DNA of 13,719 bases from Chalciporus piperatus (taxonomy: Eukaryota; Basidiomycota; Agaricomycetes; Boletales; Boletaceae): NCBI GenBank assembly GCA_038093975.1, contig JBBPTG010000430.1:1-13719 (forward strand), read 5' to 3'. The notes under the pieces are model-generated. The model did no database searches. It was not told the origin of the DNA and worked only from the letters and a program-made list of their open reading frames with translations. The position numbers and the translations under genes are program-made. Shown here piece after piece: positions 8,145 through 13,719 of the stretch (position 1 is the stretch's first letter; each line of letters begins with the position of its first letter).

Positions 8145-11100
8145 TCAAGTAGAGTCCTGGGCATCGTACGAGACTGCCAACACATCCTGCAATGCATGCA
8201 GCGCTTCAGCTGCGTCTTCCTCGATCTCCTCCTCGTCTGCAAGATCCTCTTCAGTCTCGGCATCCATGCCAACACCATTCAAATGCTGCGCGGACGCGTT
8301 CAGGGCGGACAAGCTTGGGGGGATGATCGGTGAAGGCTCGCTGGCACTCTCTCCACGGTTGGTTTGCAAGCTTTGACCAGGTGTTACCGTGCCACTGAAA
8401 CCGGGGAGTTGTGCTAGCTCGTACAATGTCTTGAGGAGGCTGGAGTGAAATCGGCTGCGAATGTTATGGTGAATGGCGATTTGATGAGCGATCATGGGGC
8501 TATCTTCCCTGATCGCCTTTTCGCAACCAAGCAAGTAGTGTGTTTCGTCCCGGATATATGTGACAAGGCGGCGGATTTCAACGTTCAGGCGAACTATCTC
8601 CTCCTGTGCACGGCAGCGCTTGAAATACGAGTCCATGGCTAAGCGTCCCGCAGCATTAGCCCAAGGACGACTGGACACGTCGTGGCGCGAGTCACGGAGG
8701 AAGTCGAAGTCGGCGAGGAATGTGTATTCCACTACTTCGTCCCAACGCAACTGCTGACGAGGGGGCGAGATTGCCGCTGCAGTGGTGTTGTAACGAGTGA
8801 GTGCGGAACGAATTGCAGCCGATCGTGTTTGTAGCGCCTTGGCGATGTGCTTTCGAAGCTTGTAGCCTGGTGAACGTTAACCATACCGTACTAGATCCCG
8901 GGCCGAGACGCTTACCAGTGCCTGCTCTGTTCATTTTCGATAACTCGAACAGTCGCGAAACGATGAGTCCTTCCAGATGGTCGAGGGCTCGACGGTACTC
9001 GCGTTGTGCAACGAGTCTTGCCGCATGCTCCCAGTTTCCGTCTCCCTGTGTCCAACGTGGCTCGATGCCAAACCTTGATTCCAGTTCTTGGACCGCTTGC
9101 ATGTCCTTCTCGTACCGCTCGAGTGCATGTCGATGGGCAGTCTCAGCCTTTCTCGTTTGACTCGTGCTCGACGTGTATGACATCACAGGTTCGGCGGACC
9201 AGGTTGAACGAACGTTATCAAGTTCGCGTCTAAAAATATGTGATCAGGTCAGTAGACGAGTTCATAAGAACTGAGTGACTTACTTGCTAGCAGAAAGCTT
9301 GACAAGTCTCTCGAGGTACTCCATTTGCACGGTTTCCTCCTCAGGCTCAGTTTTCAGTGATTGCAAGTATTGTTTTTCTTCCCCCAACCACTCCTCGAAC
9401 ACCGCCTCGCTCGTGACTCCGAGATCTTCCATGAGTTTCGGTAAGGTCTCATTGGTGGTATTAATGATGCTAAGGGCCTGCCGGTAGTTCGCAGCCAAGA
9501 ACTTCGCTATATTATGATATTAGTGTTAGATTACGGACCGTAACCATCCACTCACCGAGATTAGCAAAAATTTCATGACCGTCGTTGTGCTCGAAATAAA
9601 GAGAGATAGATTGTTGACGATGGAATACACTTGAATGTCGGGTGGTTCCCGCGAGCGCGTTGGACTTGGAAAAGGTGCGCTCGCACGTCTCTAGGTCTTC
9701 CAGCCCAAGTCCCTTGACGTACGTAGCGAGATTGTCAAGTTGACATGCACGCCGGTGTGCATGTCCATGAAAGGCACCAACGAGACACTTGTGGTTGGAC
9801 AATAGCGCTCGTGGACCAACACTACTGTTCCGTAATGTTGTTTCGAATGCGCAACCTATGTCATACCCACCACCGAGGTTGGCACCGAATGTTTCAGTGA
9901 GTTTATTGACGACGGCAAGGGGATACTTTGCACTTGTGGCCCATATGAGTGACAACAGCGACGAGAAAATACGAACTACTCACAGCTCGCCGCTTTGTAC
10001 CATATCGACTATGAGGAGAATGAAACCATGGCGGCAAACAGCAAGAAAAATTCCTGTTTCATCAAAAACCCCCCAGCTTTTCTTCGTTTTCTGGTCATCC
10101 ATGTTTTGCCATCGTCCAGCGCATGGATTAGAGTCAACCTTGTGAGGCGAAGTTAGAGTGAGGTCGCGTGATAATTTTTACTTACCTCAGCAGTGGAAGG
10201 GATACTACCAGCCGGGCTACGAGCAAACTGATTGACGTACGCACGCGAGAGGTAGCGGGAACGTTGGAGGCTCTGGCCCGTGGGTAACTCACTCGAGGGT
10301 CGCCGGACATCAGGATCAACATCTGGAATGAATAGCCTACGAAGGACTCGTTTGAGTGAGTCATTGCCGTCCATGGCATAAAGCATCTTGAAGTCAAGTT
10401 CTTGTTCGTCTTGAAGCGCGTACGTGCAAGCGGGACAAGAGTGCTTTAGGTTCCAGTCGGGAGAGTCGCGAAGCAATGCTTCTGCAACCAAGGAATCCGC
10501 ACGCTCACGAATCTGGAGATAGAGGTCAAACGCGATAGAGAACTGTCTTGCAAGGTAAGACTTGAATTCCACCTATAAATGCCAAAGGATAAATCCAACA
10601 ATAAACACGCGGAAATGAAACACCTACGCCCTGTAAGTCGCAAAGCGTCTTCACGTAGGCTTGAATGGCATAATGCGGGCAGCGATGGTGTGCGACACGA
10701 TAAAGTTCGAGTGTGTCGATGGTAATCACGACACTGGGTTTCTCTGGGGAGCTGGGAACCATCCCATGATGTAAGAAAGAAGCCGGTAAACTTGCCTTAT
10801 CCACCACAAGGCTGATCTTCTCAGCGTCTAGACCATTGATCCGTAAGCCATTCAATTAGCACCACAAGGCCATCTTCACAAACTCACAGAACACATCGAC
10901 CAGCACACCTTCCCATCTGTCACCTGAGTCCGATCGATCTTCTTCTGTGAAGCCCTTCTTGTAGCCGCGACCAGGCCTCTGATAGCACCACTTCAGGTAT
11001 GCCTCAACCATTGATTCCATATAAAAATTGAAGGCCGCTGTTCGCCGTAGTATACGGTCACGCCGTGTTCGATGGTCTGACCGGCGAGTTTGGGGTCGCT

Positions 11101-11576
11101 CATTCCGCCTGAAACCAGGTAGGTAAGTTATGGTTGCTCGTGAAACCCAAGAACTCACATGTTGATACAGTCGCCCATTATATCTCGAGCAAGATCATCG
11201 AATTCTCCCCCACCATGACTAATGTCCAGCTGTTCTTCATCGAGGACATCGTCGACATCCATCGCAGCTCCCGGCGAGTCGAACATGTCAAACGATTGTT
11301 CATTTTGCTGACATATTGCCTCCAGCGCCTTCAACTGTTCGTGGGTCATTGCTGACCGTCATCAGATTGTGAATCAGTTTTTAGACACAATGAGTTATAA
11401 TACTTACCATTTTGACGAGCCCGCTGTCGCGCTGGCGCATTCTGTGCCTCTCGAACGAGGTCTCGGTGAGTGAGTACCTTGTCAGGCCGTTTTCCTAACA
11501 CCCCATTCTTGCCCCGTGAAGAACCGAGGACACGGACAGATCGTAATGAGAGCTTGGTGCGCGGGCGTTGTGTCAT
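8145..11576 (-). CDS. KDZ transposase with CxC1-like N-terminal region, intact
   Basis: Transposase of the Kyakuja-Dileera-Zisupton class, mobilising its own element. Exons in transcription order: 11576-11408, 11351-11159, 11108-10888, 10827-10628, 10572-10186, 10138-9984, 9932-9556, 9506-9284, 9229-8916 and 8866-8145. All nine introns are GT-AG, 47-60 nt, and the frame is open for 986 residues. The start is the only good ATG (reads MTQRPRTKL). The N-terminal part matches the CxC1-like module: SFLHHGMVPSSPEKP, TLELYRV, FSIAFDLYLQIR, CPAC (307-310). KDZ core signatures follow: AMDGNDSLKR (DGN 329-331), C396..RW, FDETGIF (415-421), CRHG (425-428), DMVQSGEL (435-442), KYPLA, YDIGC (465-469), FHGHAH (496-501), and E523/E526. 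D329, D466 and E526 are plausible catalytic residues (inference). A long helical C-terminal region (EYTFLADFDFLRD, RLNVEIRR) ends in an acidic Glu/Asp tail (about 955-970). The gene converges on the Plavaka gene and diverges from the viroplasmin-like gene. Confidence 0.94.
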
Positions 11577-11692
11577 TGCTACGCTGCCCTCGGCCTATGA
11601 TTGTTTATTCTCATTTTCTCCGTCAATATGTCAAGGCACGTGATTTACTTTCAGACCGCGTCTCCTCCTGACTGATCCTCATCGCAGCTATA
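11577..11692. promoter_or_regulatory. Shared divergent promoter with CACGTG palindrome
   Basis: Only 116 bp separate the KDZ ATG (minus) from the ATG of the viroplasmin-like gene (plus), so both must initiate from this region. It contains a perfect CACGTG palindrome at 11637-11642, the core E-box bound by bHLH factors in fungi, roughly midway between the two starts. Pyrimidine-rich stretches lie on both sides (TCATTTTCTCCG; TCTCCTCCTG). Co-regulation is inferred from position only. Confidence 0.5.
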
Positions 11693-12393
11693 ATGTCTGG
11701 CAAACAAGCTACCGAGCATCACTCGCAGGATACCTCAAAGGATGTCGATATCCAAACAATGATGGAACGTATGTTCATATCCGGTGCGTTTTCATTGTCC
11801 GTTTATGCACAAGTAACTAATGGCTCGCAGACCCATCAATTCAATCTTTGACATGGACACGGTCGGTGAACTCAGAATCTGTGGCACTTACCAGGACACC
11901 ACAATGCCGGGATACAAATTCCACGCCTATGCAACGTCGGGAATGGAGCGCAGCCCCGTCTCGTGACACGCCCGCTACATCTAATTCCTCACCCATTCAA
12001 CTTCGTTCACCACCTGCTCTTCAGTTTCAATGTAACACTCCGGCAAGTCCAAGTCTTAGTCTTCTCCCCCAAGTCAACTCCCCTGCGTACCATACATATG
12101 TACCCATCATCCCGTCACCATCGGACATTCGGCCACCTCAGCAACCTGTCTCCAAGTACTATGTAATTACGGTGGGCAAAGAAGTTGGTATCTTCTACGA
12201 TTGGTACGATCCTCACTGATTCAACTGGTACTAACTACTCACGAACGTGCACAGGAACAATGTTGCCGAACGCGTGAACTTTGTGCCCGGCAATTGCCAC
12301 AAATCCTATAAGACTTTCGAGGACGCACTCGTGGCTTACACGCAGAAGTACAATGAAGGCAGTGTTCGTGTGGTCCTAAGGGTAGGCGGATAG
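11693..12393 (+). CDS. Viroplasmin / RNase H1 N-terminal-like domain protein
   Basis: Three exons (11693-11768, 11831-12203, 12255-12393) with GT-AG introns of 62 and 51 nt give 195 residues. The ATG has A at -3. Residues 1 to about 130 are Ser/Pro/Thr-rich and look disordered. The C-terminal 60 residues form the viroplasmin-like fold also found at the N-terminus of eukaryotic RNase H1: KYYVITVGKEVGIFYDW, then VAERV..VPGNCHKSYKTFEDALVAY, the pattern YxVxxGxxxGIYxxW...V.....HK.Y.TFEDA. In RNase H1 this module binds RNA/DNA hybrids or dsRNA. No RNase H catalytic domain follows: the protein stops about 15 residues after the domain. A nucleic-acid-binding role is therefore family-based inference. 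An alternative in-frame donor at 11784 would add five residues. It is divergent from the KDZ transposase and could be an accessory factor of that element, or simply a neighbour. Confidence 0.8.
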
Positions 12394-13180
12394 TTCTCTT
12401 TATACAAATGTGCTCGTTTATTTCCCTCTCCCTCGTCTAGTGATGAATTATGGTTGTTCGTCTACACAATGATGTATTGAATTGTTTTTGCTTATAATAC
12501 ACTTGATTTATGCCGTTTCACGCAAGGATTGAAAGTAAGATGTAAAGTAATAAGATGCGTGGTTGTAAGAGTATAGTTATTATGATGAATACACGTAGAA
12601 AACCTGCTACGCATTAAGTGTTATGTGTATGTGATTTGTGCTCGGGTGACATCATTGCGTGGCCAAGGAATTGACACATTCGCATGTAACACATATGGGT
12701 GTGCAATGCACTTTCACGTTCAACCACACTCGCATATGGGTTATTTACGTCCATCGACATCATAGACCTTCAGTCACATTACTCTGCATACGCAGCCTCT
12801 TTTTCCGCCCACGAAATGACCTCAAATTGATGCACACGCACAAATTAATGTGAGTTCGCTAGACGTTCGCCATGCATTGGACGCAACTTTGAAGACTTCC
12901 AGACGCACCTACACATATGCACGCAACATTCGCACCCTCAGGGTCACGATATGAGCATACCTTATTGGTGGGTTCATTGCTGACCCATTGCACAACCATA
13001 ATTCAGTGTATTCCAGGTGATCCGTACGGGTTCGCTATGGATTCAACATCAATCCGACCTGTTCGTGGAGTCCGCACCCTCATACGACCATTCTTCACGT
13101 TCGGCAAGTCAGTCTTGACATCCGGATTGCTCAGGGAAAGTTCTGTGCGCCTACACTGCCCGCTGATCAGTTTGATTACC
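12394..13180. other. Gene-free AT-richer region
   Basis: Just after the viroplasmin-like stop the sequence is AT-rich (12394-12640) with TTATAATAC and AATAAG-like strings, plausible 3' processing signals. The rest has short open frames (12659-12853 and 12917-13369 on the plus strand) with no motif, no intron logic and no good start. I see no RNA gene here. Confidence 0.5.
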
Positions 13181-13189
13181 TTCCTTTGT

Positions 13190-13420
13190 GTCGTTCGCCA
13201 TACTTTGGTTCACCATGTTCACCACCGTTCACCACGTTCGCCATACTTTGGTTCGCCATGTTCACCACCGTTCGCCACGTTCGGCATACTTTTGGTTCGT
13301 TATGTTCGCCACGTTCGCCACGTTCGCCATACGTTGGTTCGTTATGTTCACCATCGTTCACCATGTTAGTCATGTTCGCCATACTTGAGTTCACCATGTT
13401 CGCCATTATTCTATGTCATT
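13190..13420 (+). repeat. Minisatellite, 43-bp period made of 9-bp GTTCRCCAY units
   Basis: The unit start GTTCGCCAT (or GTTCGGCAT) occurs at 13193, 13236, 13279 and 13322, exactly 43 bp apart, and again at 13374 (52 bp, i.e. 43 plus one 9-bp unit). Inside each period the 9-mer GTTCRCCAY recurs several times, so the array is a higher-order repeat grown from a 9-bp seed. The open frames across it on both strands are repeat artefacts (runs such as GEHNEP and MANMVN). Confidence 0.95.
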
Positions 13421-13484
13421 CGCTAGTCAAGTCGCTACTACTCGTTTGATATATTCACTATGTGCGCCATGTTTGCTATACCCG

Positions 13485-13719
13485 CTAATCTACTACTAGT
13501 TCTACCCCCCCTTGCGTCAACTTCATCTCGATAAACTTGAGTTCAGAACTAAGCTCGCATAACACCAGCGCTAAGTCGATGATGGAGCCATGGGGTATGA
13601 AGGTGACATCATCTGAGAACACCTGAGCAATCGATTTCGCTTTGTGAAGAGCCGACCTTCCATCTACGATGTGGTCCTTCCACTGTGCCCAGAAGTTCTC
13701 TGCGGCGTGCTCTCCCTCC
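13485..13719 (-). CDS. Unrecognised gene, 3' end only, truncated by right edge
   Basis: On the minus strand the frame entering at 13718 is open for 77 codons and stops at TAG 13487-13485. The translation is protein-like and of balanced composition, with segments AENFWAQWKDHIVDGRSAL, SIAQVFSDDVTFIPHGSI and IDLALVLCELSSELKFIEM, which suggest amphipathic helices. I do not recognise the family. The start, and any upstream exons, lie outside the window. A splice donor near the end (GGG|GTAGAA at about 13504) could change the last few residues. It ends about 70 bp from the minisatellite. Confidence 0.5.
   Translation of the reverse strand, partial: EGEHAAENFWAQWKDHIVDGRSALHKAKSIAQVFSDDVTFIPHGSIIDLALVLCELSSELKFIEMKLTQGGVELVVD

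Noticed and set aside
7985..12650. Possible KDZ terminal inverted repeat (TCAC..CCGAGCA near 7987 against TGCTCGGGTGA near 12640)
   Set aside because: The match needs gaps and mismatches and is short, so it is not better than chance; the KDZ element ends remain undefined.
12394..13180. tRNA or other structured RNA gene
   Set aside because: I found no cloverleaf-like arrangement or conserved A and B boxes by eye.
13190..13420. CRISPR-like array
   Set aside because: Units are contiguous and degenerate with no unique spacers, and the region is eukaryotic.
13176..13449. Open frames on both strands over the minisatellite
   Set aside because: The translations are simple repeats produced by the 9-bp and 43-bp periodicity, with no start context or domain.

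Overview
The window looks like a transposon-rich accessory region of a mushroom-forming fungus (Basidiomycota, Agaricomycetes). The evidence is the many short GT-AG introns (about 45-73 nt, often with a CTAAY-like branch point) and two transposase families typical of that group, plus a stand-alone viroplasmin-like (RNase H1 N-terminal) protein. I annotated genes by hand-splicing the sequence. All splice calls are in-frame reconstructions, not transcript-supported.

Layout. (1) 1-636, minus: a broken, unrecognised coding fragment running off the left edge; 640-1970 holds no gene I can resolve. (2) About 1973-7856: a probable Plavaka-type (Tnp2/CACTA-like) DNA transposon. It has a candidate 9-10 bp terminal inverted repeat, CTAGAC-type subterminal motifs, a small unknown gene (2254-3158) and a 14-exon transposase gene (3293-7713) whose reading frame is intact for about 1235 residues. 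(3) 8145-11576, minus: an intact 10-exon KDZ (Kyakuja-Dileera-Zisupton) transposase of 986 residues with the CxC1-like N-terminal region, convergent with the Plavaka gene. (4) 11693-12393, plus: a 195-residue protein ending in a viroplasmin/RNase H1 N-terminal-like domain, divergent from the KDZ gene across 116 bp that contain a CACGTG palindrome. (5) 12394-13180: no gene seen. (6) 13190-13420: a minisatellite with a 43-bp higher-order period built of 9-bp units. (7) 13485-13719, minus: the 3' end of an unrecognised gene running off the right edge.

Functionally the window is two apparently complete DNA transposons side by side. Both transposase genes are unbroken despite 13 and 9 introns, which suggests recent activity or recent arrival. 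The two least explained parts are the divergent KDZ / viroplasmin-like pair, and the small gene in the Plavaka 5' region, where a phase-symmetric block of three exons and their introns has been tandemly duplicated.
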